Shown here piece after piece: positions 42,251 through 51,007 of a stretch of 64,000 bases of DNA. This DNA comes from Nonlabens agnitus. GTDB taxonomy: Bacteria > Bacteroidota > Bacteroidia > Flavobacteriales > Flavobacteriaceae. The translations under genes were made by a program, and so were the position numbers. Under the pieces are notes generated by a model, which saw nothing but the letters and a program-made list of their open reading frames with translations, searched no databases and was not told the origin of the DNA. Location of the stretch: NCBI RefSeq assembly GCF_002994045.1, contig NZ_MQUC01000003.1, forward strand, positions 782,501 through 846,500, written 5' to 3'. Position 1 is the first letter of the stretch. Each line of letters opens with the position of its first letter.

Positions 42251-44983
42251 TTATCGTTTTAATCCTCTTTTACGTTTTTTCTTGTGTCCTAAAGTTTCAT
42301 CAATGCCACCCTCTGATTCGTCATGCATTATTGGTGAACTAGGAATGAATTGAGACGTAATGGATTCAATAACATCCATGGTTCGTACGTCTGGCATTGA
42401 CTCTTGAGTTGTTGTTAATTTATTTGAGTTTGTTACCACTGGTGAATTTCTTACATCAGCATTTAAATTATTTCTGATATTTTTTAAAGACATAGATTTA
42501 TTTACTGAACGACCTTTAAAACTATGTCCAGCTAGTTCAAAACTAAATTCATCCACAATTCCTTGCGGGTTCATCAGTTTTGTCACCTTGATATTCACTT
42601 TTGCGAAAGCGTTGATATATTCTTCCTCATTTTTCACTTGAATATTGTTGATTATAAACAAGTGTTGTAAGTAAATGGCCTGACGATATTCTTCTACATT
42701 TTTTTGTTGTGGTTGCTGGTCTGTTTCCGACTTCCCTGAGGTTTTCTCATTCTCATTATCTTCATAGGTTGCTCTTCTCTCGTTCGATGTACTCTTATAA
42801 TTGGATGAAAATGGTGATACAGGTTTCCTTTTTTGAGGTACGGACTCATCGCTGGAAGACTGTTGACTTGAGTTTTTGTATGATAATCCATCAATCGGAG
42901 CTTTATTGATTGCTACCTTTGGGATGAAGAAATTACTTTTTATTTTCTCATAAGTCATCGACCTGTGAACTTCTCCACCCTCAAAGCAATGTCCAGCTAA
43001 CTCATATCTAAATTCATCTATAGATCCATTGTGATTTGAGGCTCTAGTTACTTTGATGTTCGCTTTCGCGAAAGCATTTATATAGTCATCCTCATTGCTA
43101 ACTTCTAAGTTTTCTACTAGAATTAAATATTGCTGATAAATAGTCTGGAGGCATTCTTCAGAATTTTTATTTCGACCTTTTTGAGAAAGTGCTTCTCTAC
43201 CTGAGGTGGTTTCGCTTACATAACCATTATCGGTAGTTCGTTTTTCATTCAGTGAATTGTCAGAACTAGGTACAATTGGGTTAGAGATATTTTTCTTGAG
43301 ACTAACGGTTTTTCCATTATCAACTTTTTGATCTGACTGATTTATCTGTGAGATTTTTGTTGTCGCTGTGTTGCCTGCCAATTCATTAATTGAGAAACTT
43401 TTTTCAATGTTTGTCAACGACATTGAACTGTGAATATCACTTCCGTTAAAAGAAAATCCAGACCTTTCAAATTGAAAACCTTTGAAGGATCCATCGGAAT
43501 TCTGAACTCTAGTAACTTTTACATTTGCTTTCGCGAAAGCGCTTACATATTCATGCTCACAGTTAACCCGTAGTTGATTTGTAATGTGCTGATGTTCTAT
43601 GTAAATGACTTTACTGCATTCTACAAATCTTTCATCTTGCCTATTGTGATTTACTTCCGTTCGAGTTGGGATTCTTCCTTCTGAATAATCTGCGTCTACT
43701 CCTTTTTCAATACTCATGTCCCTAGAACTAGTTCTAAGAATAGGCGTGACATCCTTTCTGTTATCAGCCATATCATCACTGAAAAGTTCATGACTTGGAA
43801 AATTTGCCTTTGGAGTTTTTAGTACCCTGTTATTATTGACTGATTCTTTGAGTGAAAGATATTTTATAATGTTTGTTGAAGACATTGAGCTATGTATTGA
43901 ACTTCCTTTGAAACTAAATCCGGATCGCTCAAATCTATACTCATTGGCCGAGCCGTCCGTACTTAGCTCTTTAGTGACTTTTATATTTACTTTATCAAAT
44001 GCTTTGATATACTCCTCTTCACTGATAACTGCTGACAGGTTTCTAATATGTAAATTTTGCAAGTAGATAGCATGACGACTTTCTTCCTCATTCACTTTTG
44101 ATTCGTACTGAATCGATTCTGCACTTCCTTTGGCATGACCCTTTACGTAATCATCTAACTGATCCAAAATTTGTTTTTGATTGGCTTGGGAACCATACTT
44201 TCCACCGTCAGTTTTTAAGTTTAGTTTTCTCAGTTCAGATAATTTTATCTCTGGGAAAAGAGACTTAATTAAATTTGTTAGGCTCATAGATCTGTGAACT
44301 AAGCTAGCTTTCAAGGATAATCCACCCTTTTCATATCTAAAACCATTCAAATTTCCATTTTTACTTGTGATAGCAACAACATTTATATCTGCTTTTGCGA
44401 AAGCGCTAACGTAATGGCTAAATGACTTAGGTTTTACGTGCTCTATTACGTACATATTGTGTGAATGAATCGATTTCCTGTCATGTTTGTATTCATTTCT
44501 TAATTTTTCTTCATTGTCTTTTTTAATTTGCTTAGGACGTTCAATGCCATATTTTATATTTAATTGATCAGCTATATCCCCAGCTTTGGATCCTATAAAT
44601 GAATCATTGAATGCCTTTCCTTGAAAATTGATTCTATTTATATATAAGTGCACGTGGTCGTGATTTTTATCAAAATGTCTAAAAGCTATATGCTGATGAT
44701 TTTCTAATCTCAACCCCTCTAATAAATCATCTATATATTGTTGCCAATTCTTATTTGTAAACTTTTTTTCAGCTGTAGCTGATCTAGAAAGAACTATGCT
44801 AATAGTATTTTTAGGACATGTTGAATTACTAGCTTGAACCACCTTAAACATTTCCGTAGCTTCTTTAGGGTTATCGGCTATCATGTATTTTTGAGAAATA
44901 ACTGTAGCTTTCTTCTCCTTTTCATTCCATCCGTACTCCATACTTTCAGAAGTATGAGAGATACTTTGTGCTAGCACCATCAT
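42251..44983 (-). CDS. MobA/VirD2-type relaxase with five internal repeat modules
   Basis: A 910-residue relaxase. The N-terminal domain has the metal-binding HFDKNHDHVHLYINR at residues 103-117, with a histidine triad for cutting oriT. From residue 174 to 840 it consists of five related modules, with the AF-K motif at 194, 328, 482, 637 and 792. Each has the form Y-x-x-AF(A/D)K-x-(N/D)(I/V)-x-V followed by a FRYE/FEL-x-G segment and RSMSLTNI. The last three are spaced 155 residues apart, separated by disordered Ser/Asn-rich linkers. Ordinary Bacteroidota MobA relaxases are about 300-450 residues and lack this extension. It starts by ATGA overlap with the MobC-like gene. The C-terminus is strongly basic (KKKRKRGLKR). 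Confidence 0.88.
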   Translation of the reverse strand: MMVLAQSISHTSESMEYGWNEKEKKATVISQKYMIADNPKEATEMFKVVQASNSTCPKNTISIVLSRSATAEKKFTNKNWQQYIDDLLEGLRLENHQHIAFRHFDKNHDHVHLYINRINFQGKAFNDSFIGSKAGDIADQLNIKYGIERPKQIKKDNEEKLRNEYKHDRKSIHSHNMYVIEHVKPKSFSHYVSAFAKADINVVAITSKNGNLNGFRYEKGGLSLKASLVHRSMSLTNLIKSLFPEIKLSELRKLNLKTDGGKYGSQANQKQILDQLDDYVKGHAKGSAESIQYESKVNEEESRHAIYLQNLHIRNLSAVISEEEYIKAFDKVNIKVTKELSTDGSANEYRFERSGFSFKGSSIHSSMSSTNIIKYLSLKESVNNNRVLKTPKANFPSHELFSDDMADNRKDVTPILRTSSRDMSIEKGVDADYSEGRIPTRTEVNHNRQDERFVECSKVIYIEHQHITNQLRVNCEHEYVSAFAKANVKVTRVQNSDGSFKGFQFERSGFSFNGSDIHSSMSLTNIEKSFSINELAGNTATTKISQINQSDQKVDNGKTVSLKKNISNPIVPSSDNSLNEKRTTDNGYVSETTSGREALSQKGRNKNSEECLQTIYQQYLILVENLEVSNEDDYINAFAKANIKVTRASNHNGSIDEFRYELAGHCFEGGEVHRSMTYEKIKSNFFIPKVAINKAPIDGLSYKNSSQQSSSDESVPQKRKPVSPFSSNYKSTSNERRATYEDNENEKTSGKSETDQQPQQKNVEEYRQAIYLQHLFIINNIQVKNEEEYINAFAKVNIKVTKLMNPQGIVDEFSFELAGHSFKGRSVNKSMSLKNIRNNLNADVRNSPVVTNSNKLTTTQESMPDVRTMDVIESITSQFIPSSPIMHDESEGGIDETLGHKKKRKRGLKR
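42464..44464 (-). repeat. Five-fold coding repeat in the relaxase
   Basis: Modules at residues about 174-242, 304-377, 458-531, 613-686 and 766-840. Four of the five encode AFAK with copies of the palindrome family: 44392-44405, 43527-43540, 43061-43075 and 42598-42611. The second module has AFDK and no palindrome. DNA identity between modules is moderate, so the duplication is not recent. Confidence 0.8.
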
Positions 44984-45279
44984 TTGAAATTATTTATTAT
45001 GATCTCCCTGAAATCCTTAATTAGTTCGTCAACTTCTGACGATAATCTCGGATCTTTTTTTCTGAAAAGATTGCTGATATTTTGCCATCGATTCGATTCT
45101 ATAAACAGTTTTTTCATTAAGGCTAAATCTTCATCGGTCAGCTTAGGATTTAGATGTTGTCCATCTAGTTTTTTTCGGATGAATTCGGCCAAGTTCATTC
45201 TATTTATTTTGGCCATTCGCGTATATCTTGAGTGTTCCATAGAAGTCACTCTGAACTGAATTCTCTTTTTTCTTTTCAT
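44980..45279 (-). CDS. MobC-like relaxosome accessory protein (RHH)
   Basis: A 99-residue basic protein starting with a ribbon-helix-helix region (RIQFRVTSMEHSRYTRMAKI then NRMNLAEFIRKKLDG), as in MobC or relaxosome accessory proteins that bind oriT and help to open DNA. The C-terminal part (WQNISNLFRKKD then VDELIKDFREIIINNF) resembles the bacterial mobilization domain tail. Its stop overlaps the relaxase start (ATGA). The candidate oriT lies directly upstream at 45317-45364, the usual arrangement. Confidence 0.85.
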   Translation of the reverse strand: MKRKKRIQFRVTSMEHSRYTRMAKINRMNLAEFIRKKLDGQHLNPKLTDEDLALMKKLFIESNRWQNISNLFRKKDPRLSSEVDELIKDFREIIINNFK

Positions 45280-45316
45280 AAGTCTTTTTTATAAATGCCG
45301 AACAGCTGTGAGCATT

Positions 45317-45364
45317 TCGAGTACGTTTAGAGGTTCACCATGTGAGCCGCTAAACACTACTCGA
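45317..45364. other. Candidate oriT: nested inverted repeat upstream of mobC
   Basis: TCGAGTACGTTTAG (45317-45330) pairs with CTAAACACTACTCGA (45350-45364), leaving a small mismatch in the middle. Inside it, GGTTCAC and GTGAGCC form a second stem around CAT. The nested hairpin is 37 bases upstream of the MobC-like gene, in the gap to the primase gene. Nested inverted repeats next to mobC are the hallmark of origins of transfer. No nick site can be named. Confidence 0.6.
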
Positions 45365-45387
45365 ATACCCACTTAAATTATCATTCA

Positions 45388-46233
45388 CTAACCAATACGT
45401 TTATGTAATAAAAAATCATTTAAATCATTAAAATCAGAATAGTGTTTTCGTAGATCTCGAAATGCGCAAGTTGATTTTGACTGGAGTAGGAGTGTTGCTC
45501 TATATCCAGCTTCATCATTGTCAAAAAAGGTTTTAACCTTTTCATAACCGTTCAATTTATTGACGCATTTTGAAGCCAAAAAGGTGCTGTTGAGAACGAT
45601 GAAATCTTCATGTGGGATCTGTTTTTTGAGTGTCAAATAAGACAGGAAATCTGACCAAGATTCGAACATTGAAAGTGTGCTTGAATCTTGAGTTATTGTT
45701 GTGGTAGATTTGGATCCTAAACACCCTTTGAAATATCTGTTTCTAAGTTCGTAACCACCCACATCGTTCTTAAAACCTAATCCAAAATATGTTTTTTCGG
45801 ATGTGAATTGATAGTGTACTTGTGTGCAAAATTGTTGAGCAAAATCTAAGTTTATTGCTCTTTCCTCCAGATAAGCAATTAGTGCAGGGCTTGATATTGA
45901 TCTCACTTCTTTAATAGTATATTTAGCTGCTTTCTTTGTTGGTTGTTTAGGTTTATGCTGGTTAAAAGAAAATGATCCTTTAGAGAGCTCATTTAAAGTC
46001 TTCCTCAAATCCCATTTTTTATATATCATCACAAAATCTATTAGATTACCACCGATTCCTTCTCCAAAGTCATAAAACAGATTCTTTGTTTTATCAACTT
46101 TAAAGGATGGTGTGGATTCACTTCTAAAAGGTGAAAGGAACCACGAATCTCTTTCATTCTCCTTCGCTATTCTCATTCCTTCTCTCTTTAAGAATTCCAC
46201 GATAGATATCTTGTTTGCGTTTCTACAATTCAT
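45388..46233 (-). CDS. DnaG-like primase with degenerate zinc finger
   Basis: A 281-residue primase of the type found on Bacteroidota plasmids and mobile elements. The CHC2-like N-terminus reads WFLSPFRSESTPSFKVDKTK, in which the zinc ligands are replaced by Ser and Arg, and continues LFYDFGEGIGGNLIDFVM. A toprim domain follows with VLNSTFLASK and the acidic KTFFDNDEAGYR. It would make primers for lagging-strand or transferred-strand synthesis. I chose the ATG at 46233 (MNCRNANKISIVEFL), as relatives begin this way; a frame start at 46281 adds 16 residues. It lies between the iteron array and the mobilization genes. Confidence 0.85.
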   Translation of the reverse strand: MNCRNANKISIVEFLKREGMRIAKENERDSWFLSPFRSESTPSFKVDKTKNLFYDFGEGIGGNLIDFVMIYKKWDLRKTLNELSKGSFSFNQHKPKQPTKKAAKYTIKEVRSISSPALIAYLEERAINLDFAQQFCTQVHYQFTSEKTYFGLGFKNDVGGYELRNRYFKGCLGSKSTTTITQDSSTLSMFESWSDFLSYLTLKKQIPHEDFIVLNSTFLASKCVNKLNGYEKVKTFFDNDEAGYRATLLLQSKSTCAFRDLRKHYSDFNDLNDFLLHKRIG

Positions 46234-46376
46234 ACTTTTTCTTTTGACTAGCAACTCTACTGCTGCATATGGTTTTACCATTATAAATGCTGTAGTTTAT
46301 TTTGCAATTTTATTATTTAACAGTAGTGTTTTAGAGGCTTTGAATGCATTGCTATCATTGGGCTGCGAGATGATAG

Positions 46377-46624
46377 TATGAGGGTGCGTCCTTAATTAAC
46401 TATGAGGGTATATCCTTGGGCATATATGAGGGTGCATCCTTAATGTATGAGGTTTCGTCCTTCAAGTATGAGATCAAGTCCTTTTGGCTTTTATTAAGTG
46501 TGAGGATTTATCCTTTATATGTGAGTGCTCATCCTTGAGGTATGAGGCTGTGTCTTTAAAGTATGAGTGCCTGTACTTATAGTGTGAGGTTCTATCCTTT
46601 AATTGTGAGTTCAAATCCTTAAAA
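46377..46624. repeat. Array of 11 iterons, probable replication origin
   Basis: Eleven direct repeats of about 20 bases, consensus T(A/G)TGAG-N6-7-TCCTT-A, start at 46377, 46401, 46425, 46446, 46467, 46499, 46520, 46541, 46562, 46583 and 46604. Spacing is 24, 24, 21, 21, 32 and then 21 five times. Two helical turns between units place them on one face of the DNA, as for Rep-binding iterons. The array lies between rep (stop at 46654) and the primase gene. An AT-rich stretch directly follows at 46620-46650. Confidence 0.92.
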
Positions 46625-46653
46625 AAATTGTTACTTTAAGTACTTATTAACAA

Positions 46654-47736
46654 TCAATTCAGTTCTTTAAATAGAACCTTATACAAATACCCTGAAATAT
46701 TTTCAATTTCTTTTTGATTATTGCGTTCATAATACTTGGGAATTTTGTTCTCGCCATGCACTCTTCTGTCAACATTCTGGATCCAACGATTCAACATTTC
46801 TTCGGATCCAATCCGTTTGATTAAAAAAACTATTTGTCCCCTATCTAGATTGAGTTTTTCAAAGAGTTTTATACATTCCAATTCTTTTGCGCTTAGATTA
46901 TCGCTTAATGGATCAAACCTGAACTCGAGATGTGTAATTTTCCTACCTGTTTTACTTTTCTTAAATAACGTTAGATTTCTAATAGGATTACCCTTGTCTT
47001 CATTAATTGATCTTATTGCAGGTTTTAGAAAATCCCTTTCAAACTGACCGTATTGAACGTGATTGTCTTTGAATTTAAATTGATCTTGAGGAATAAAGAT
47101 GAATTTTAATTGATCCTTTTGACTGAGCGCTTCTCCAGTATCTTTATCTACAACTTCGATATATCCTAAATACATTTTAAGTTCCAAAACACGGATTTTA
47201 CAAAAGCCAGTATTTTTAAATTGAGAAATAATTTCAAAAAACTTTTTTCGTCTTAACCCACGTATTTTTGATAAATCGTTGTCAATTTGAGTATGTCCTA
47301 TATATCTTATAGATTTTCCTTTAGGAGTTATCTCTTCAATGTAATTTTTGAGACTCTTCTGAAAAAAGAAAATCTTACCAAATCGACCTAGTTGAATTAT
47401 CAAAGTTTCTGGATTTTCAACATCGATTTGCACATTATCAAATAGATTGAAAGAAATAAACGAGTTATTAATTTTATTAAAAAAAGCACCGCCGACACCT
47501 ATTATCTCAGCCACGAATTGAGTGAATTCAATAAAAGAGTAAGTGTTGTTTTTTTTAGTGTTTTTAAACATTATATAGTCAGAGTATGGTATTCTGATAA
47601 GATCTTGAGGCTCTCCAAAAAAATCAATTTTGCCTTGAACTACATAAACAATATCTTTTTGTATTTCATTATCAAACTTGCATATGCTACGATTAAAAAA
47701 ATTTGCGTGTATGATATTGTATTTTGCTGGTTTCAT
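46654..47736 (-). CDS. Rep_3-type plasmid replication initiator
   Basis: A 360-residue protein with two winged-helix-like halves typical of Rep_3/RepB-family initiators. The first half (about 20-190) includes DIVYVVQGKIDFFGEPQDLI and GLRRKKFFEIISQFKNTGFC. The second (about 210-320) includes FIFIPQDQFKF, QYGQFERDFLKPAIRSINED and KTGRKITHLEFRF. The last motif, a helix followed by a GRKITH-LEF strand, is characteristic of Rep_3. The protein should bind the 11 iterons that begin 30 bases beyond its stop codon and open the origin. The C-terminal 70 residues (LSAKELECIKLFEKLNLDRG) are less certain. The gene is on the minus strand with its own AT-rich promoter region at 47737-47885. Confidence 0.85.
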   Translation of the reverse strand: MKPAKYNIIHANFFNRSICKFDNEIQKDIVYVVQGKIDFFGEPQDLIRIPYSDYIMFKNTKKNNTYSFIEFTQFVAEIIGVGGAFFNKINNSFISFNLFDNVQIDVENPETLIIQLGRFGKIFFFQKSLKNYIEEITPKGKSIRYIGHTQIDNDLSKIRGLRRKKFFEIISQFKNTGFCKIRVLELKMYLGYIEVVDKDTGEALSQKDQLKFIFIPQDQFKFKDNHVQYGQFERDFLKPAIRSINEDKGNPIRNLTLFKKSKTGRKITHLEFRFDPLSDNLSAKELECIKLFEKLNLDRGQIVFLIKRIGSEEMLNRWIQNVDRRVHGENKIPKYYERNNQKEIENISGYLYKVLFKELN

Positions 47737-47885
47737 ATTAACTGGCGATATGTGTTAGTTAATTATCTGGTGAAGGGATATAAATCATATGTAGTTATCA
47801 CATCAAAGGCATGGATTTTAAAACTACACGTTGAAATATTCTATAAATTGAAGCGTACTCTCAAAATTCAGTGTAACAGAATTTC

Positions 47886-48170
47886 TCAAGTTTTTTTTCT
47901 AAGGATATAACTGCTAGCCTTATCTTGAATCTGTTGTGAAGACATCACACCATTAGTCAGCATCCATTCTTCGATTTCCTTTTTACTGAAATACAGGACC
48001 TTGCCCATAGGCTTGTAAAAGGGTATCTGCCTTTTTGAAGTTAAAGTGTAGATGTACTTTTTTGAAAGTCCTGTGAAAATTGAGACTTCATCTGCTGTGA
48101 GGACAGACTTAGTATTACATAATGCATCCTCAATTCTATTTAATTGATCTTTTAGTTCTAAATCGTTCAT
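47886..48170 (-). CDS. HTH_17 (excisionase-like) DNA-binding protein
   Basis: A 94-residue protein of the MerR/HTH_17 group. Residues about 22-70 read SVLTADEVSIFTGLSKKYIY then TLTSKRQIPFYKPMGKVLYF and KKEIEEWM, the classical excisionase-like helix-turn-helix with wing. It resembles the HTH protein at 62298 in layout and tail (SQQIQDKASSYI there ITTDEIDAQATEYL). The likely role is directing excision or controlling rep. A perfect 16-bp palindrome (48193-48208) just upstream may be its own operator. Confidence 0.85.
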   Translation of the reverse strand: MNDLELKDQLNRIEDALCNTKSVLTADEVSIFTGLSKKYIYTLTSKRQIPFYKPMGKVLYFSKKEIEEWMLTNGVMSSQQIQDKASSYILRKKT

Positions 48171-48192
48171 TGATCTTTATTTTAAGATTAAT

Positions 48193-48208
48193 GAACAAGG
48201 CCTTGTTC
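48193..48208. promoter_or_regulatory. Perfect palindrome GAACAAGGCCTTGTTC before the HTH gene
   Basis: 16-bp perfect palindrome, 22 bases upstream of the HTH_17 start codon. Its position suits a self-regulatory operator. Confidence 0.5.
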
Positions 48209-48336
48209 TTTTTGATCTGATATCTGAAGCAAATATGTATCAAACTAAACGAATTAAAAATTGCATCCATTTATTATGCAAAAAAATAGCATTTAACTAT
48301 ATTTAAGACAGGTACTTAGGTATTTCGCCTTAAATA

Positions 48337-49890
48337 TTATCGATGCAATAGGCGCTGAAGCTCAGGACTTAATCTGACCTTATTAATGGACTTTTTTAAA
48401 GTTTTATTATTGAAATTACTAAACTGAATGCCAAGATTTCTTCTTCTAAAACCTTTATGTATGTCGTACTTGAACATTAGTTCAAGAGTGTGAAACAGTG
48501 GAGCTTTATCTTCGCTTATGATATGCTTATTATTTACGAGAGTAAAAATTACATTCATAAGAATGTGATTGTAGTTTGTCAAATTGAGTCTGTTTCGAGA
48601 ATAACCGTAACTAAGAAATTTAGTTTCTGTGGAATCGTCCGAATTAGCAAAAAATATTTCAACTAATTCAATTATCCTGCTGCGAACTTTATTTTTATCA
48701 GCTGTTGATTCGGGTTTTTGCGATATGGCCATAATTAGAACCTCTGAAATATCTTGTTTGGAAAGATTAGGACCTAGCATTAACTGTTGATATTGGAAAA
48801 TGTGAGTAGGATTCGCCTTACCAGGCACATAATCCTTTACCCAATCTATAAGATTTTGATTTTGAGAATCTAGCCATGACTCCATCAAAGTATCTTCTTC
48901 TACTTTGATTCTATCATTAATATGTAAGCTGCCGTCCTCTTCATACAATGCACCTGTTTCAAATAACTCCCGAGCTTGTCTTGTTGTTTCCTTAATGGTT
49001 TGATCTACTATATCCCAAATAGTTTCATCTTCATAGTACCCAACATTTTTCATGCGATCAAATGATGAATAATATTCTTGAAACTGGACAAATAAGTTCT
49101 GAGCATGAATAGCATCTCTTTTAAGTAATCTTATAAGATTCGTCTTTTTATCTTCAAGGGTTTCTAGCGAAGAAATATCATTGAAGTATTTGCTGTATCT
49201 CAAGAGCCAATCTTGGATATGCAAGGAATATAAATAAGAACGTTCTTTATTCAAGAAACCAAAATCAACCTTGTCATTTTGATAAAACTCTCTAAGACTT
49301 AATAAAATATGATTTTTTTCAGCAAAATATTCGCTAAAGGAATGTTTGACCTGCCTCTGATTTGAGCAGAATGACTTGGTTGCCTCTAAAAGTTCTATTA
49401 CTTCAAAATGATATTCTTTATCCCTTTTATTTATTTTAAAAGTTCCATTAAAATTAAAGTCTTTAATGTCTCTGATTTGAGATTCCAATTCATCTTTAAT
49501 TTCAACGTACAGCTTGTTTAATAGAAAGGTGTGTTGTGAATAATTGATTAAATCGTTAAATGTATCTAATGGATCAAAAAAGGTTTGATGAAAAATGTTG
49601 AAACTAATTTTTTCTTTTTCAACAGATAGTGTGGGCTGTTCAACATCTTCCCAAAAATATATAAATCTATATTCTAATAGTATTTCAAAATGTGAATATG
49701 AACCAGGAAAGCATTGTATTAATTGTTTGAAAACAGAATAAAATTGAAATTGACTCAATTCATCAAGGTTGTTATCTAACTGCATAGCTAATATTTCTGG
49801 ATCCCAATTTCTAGATTTTATACAATCAATTAGCTGTGTAGTTTTATAGTCAATTTGGAATCTCTGGTCAATCATTATTAGATATTTCAA
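48337..49890 (-). CDS. Unknown 517-residue protein following the integrase
   Basis: No family recognised. It is a soluble, acidic, largely helical protein with no signal or membrane segment. It contains stretches such as QIDYKTTQLIDCIKSRNWDP and TIWDIVDQTIKETTRQAREL, and a C-terminal basic patch (FRRRNLGIQFSNFNNKTLKK). Its start codon lies 23 bases inside the end of the integrase gene, indicating coupling. Proteins of this size follow integrases in other Bacteroidota elements, which hints at a role in integration, excision or element control, but nothing in the sequence proves it. Confidence 0.6.
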   Translation of the reverse strand: MKYLIMIDQRFQIDYKTTQLIDCIKSRNWDPEILAMQLDNNLDELSQFQFYSVFKQLIQCFPGSYSHFEILLEYRFIYFWEDVEQPTLSVEKEKISFNIFHQTFFDPLDTFNDLINYSQHTFLLNKLYVEIKDELESQIRDIKDFNFNGTFKINKRDKEYHFEVIELLEATKSFCSNQRQVKHSFSEYFAEKNHILLSLREFYQNDKVDFGFLNKERSYLYSLHIQDWLLRYSKYFNDISSLETLEDKKTNLIRLLKRDAIHAQNLFVQFQEYYSSFDRMKNVGYYEDETIWDIVDQTIKETTRQARELFETGALYEEDGSLHINDRIKVEEDTLMESWLDSQNQNLIDWVKDYVPGKANPTHIFQYQQLMLGPNLSKQDISEVLIMAISQKPESTADKNKVRSRIIELVEIFFANSDDSTETKFLSYGYSRNRLNLTNYNHILMNVIFTLVNNKHIISEDKAPLFHTLELMFKYDIHKGFRRRNLGIQFSNFNNKTLKKSINKVRLSPELQRLLHR

Positions 49891-51007
49891 TTTGTGGTAT
49901 TAGTTCGGCAGCTTCCTTCATTTTTTTATCAATGATTTTAGCATAAATCTCTGTAGTTCGAAGCTCACGATGCCCTAACCTTTTAGATACCGTATAGATG
50001 TCAGCGCCCATAGTAAGTAGGAGCAGAGCATTTGTATGTCTAGCGCTATGAAATGTGATGTGTTTCGGGATACCAGCTCTTATGCACCATTTTAGTAATT
50101 CAGCGTTATAGGTTGCGCCGTATTTAAGCCCTTTGAAAACCTTATCATTTTCCCCTCGTCGACTTCCCATGAGTTCGCGAGATTGTTGACTTATAGGTAA
50201 ATACTCCATCCCTTTAGTTTTCTTTTGCCTAAAATTAACCCGACACCCTTCACTCTCATCTCTTACTTCACTCCATTTAAGCTTATCAATATCGGACCAC
50301 CTCAATCCTGACAGGCAAGAAACTAAAAAAGCATTCTTCAATTGCTGGTATTTACAGTAAGTACGAGCTAATTTTTCTAGCTCATCCATGGTCAAATATT
50401 CACGATTAGATTCTGCCATTTCAAAGGACTTAGCAGCCTTTCTTAAGTCTTTGTCTAAGAAATTTTCTTCGAATGCTCTCCTTAAACAAGCCTTGAACTT
50501 ATTGTAATAGGTATGTTTGGTGTTCTGAGATAGACGAGTGTGAGATTTTGTTTCAGCGGTTTGATCTAGGTATCTTCTAAATCCTCTGACAAAATCCTCG
50601 TTTATATCTTCAAATGTGTAATGGCTAGGACAGTATCGCTCTAAATGTAATCCGGCTGCATCCCAATTATCATAGTTTCCTTTACTCTCAAATCTCTCTT
50701 CTTTGAGCTTAGTATAGTATTCAAGAAAGTTTGTGTTTTTCTTTCTGGTGTTTGCGATTTTATACTTCCCCTGGAGATGTTCTGACTTTCGTATTGATAG
50801 TATATTGTGAGCTAACTCTAGATTTTCTTTATTTTGATTTTGAAGCTTCCTTTCTTGGGAACTGTTATCCAAATAGAGATTTAGATACTCAAAGGATCTT
50901 CTGTGTTTTCTCTTTCCAGTCTCATCAACGGTAGATCCATTATAATACTCAATATAAAGGCTCTCTCTGGAACCTTTGAGTTTTTTACTTTTAAGTGTAA
51001 TCTTCAT
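49868..51007 (-). CDS. Tyrosine recombinase / site-specific integrase
   Basis: A 379-residue phage-type integrase. It has an N-terminal arm-binding region, a SAM-like core-binding domain (about 95-200, FLEYYTKLKEERFESKGNYD), and a catalytic domain with the first Arg in SGLRWSDIDKL, Lys in RQKKTKGMEYLP, His-x-x-Arg in FHSARHTNALL, the second His in RLGHRELRTT and the nucleophilic Tyr in TTEIYAKI. It is closest in style to Bacteroidota transposon and island integrases. Being the outermost gene of the element, it marks the probable end near 51008-51389. All five catalytic residues are present. Confidence 0.95.
   Translation of the reverse strand: MKITLKSKKLKGSRESLYIEYYNGSTVDETGKRKHRRSFEYLNLYLDNSSQERKLQNQNKENLELAHNILSIRKSEHLQGKYKIANTRKKNTNFLEYYTKLKEERFESKGNYDNWDAAGLHLERYCPSHYTFEDINEDFVRGFRRYLDQTAETKSHTRLSQNTKHTYYNKFKACLRRAFEENFLDKDLRKAAKSFEMAESNREYLTMDELEKLARTYCKYQQLKNAFLVSCLSGLRWSDIDKLKWSEVRDESEGCRVNFRQKKTKGMEYLPISQQSRELMGSRRGENDKVFKGLKYGATYNAELLKWCIRAGIPKHITFHSARHTNALLLLTMGADIYTVSKRLGHRELRTTEIYAKIIDKKMKEAAELIPQIEISNND

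Noticed and set aside
46377..46624. The repeat array as a possible CRISPR
   Set aside because: Units are about 20 bases with only a few bases between them and no unique 30-base spacers; no cas genes are near. Iterons next to rep explain it.
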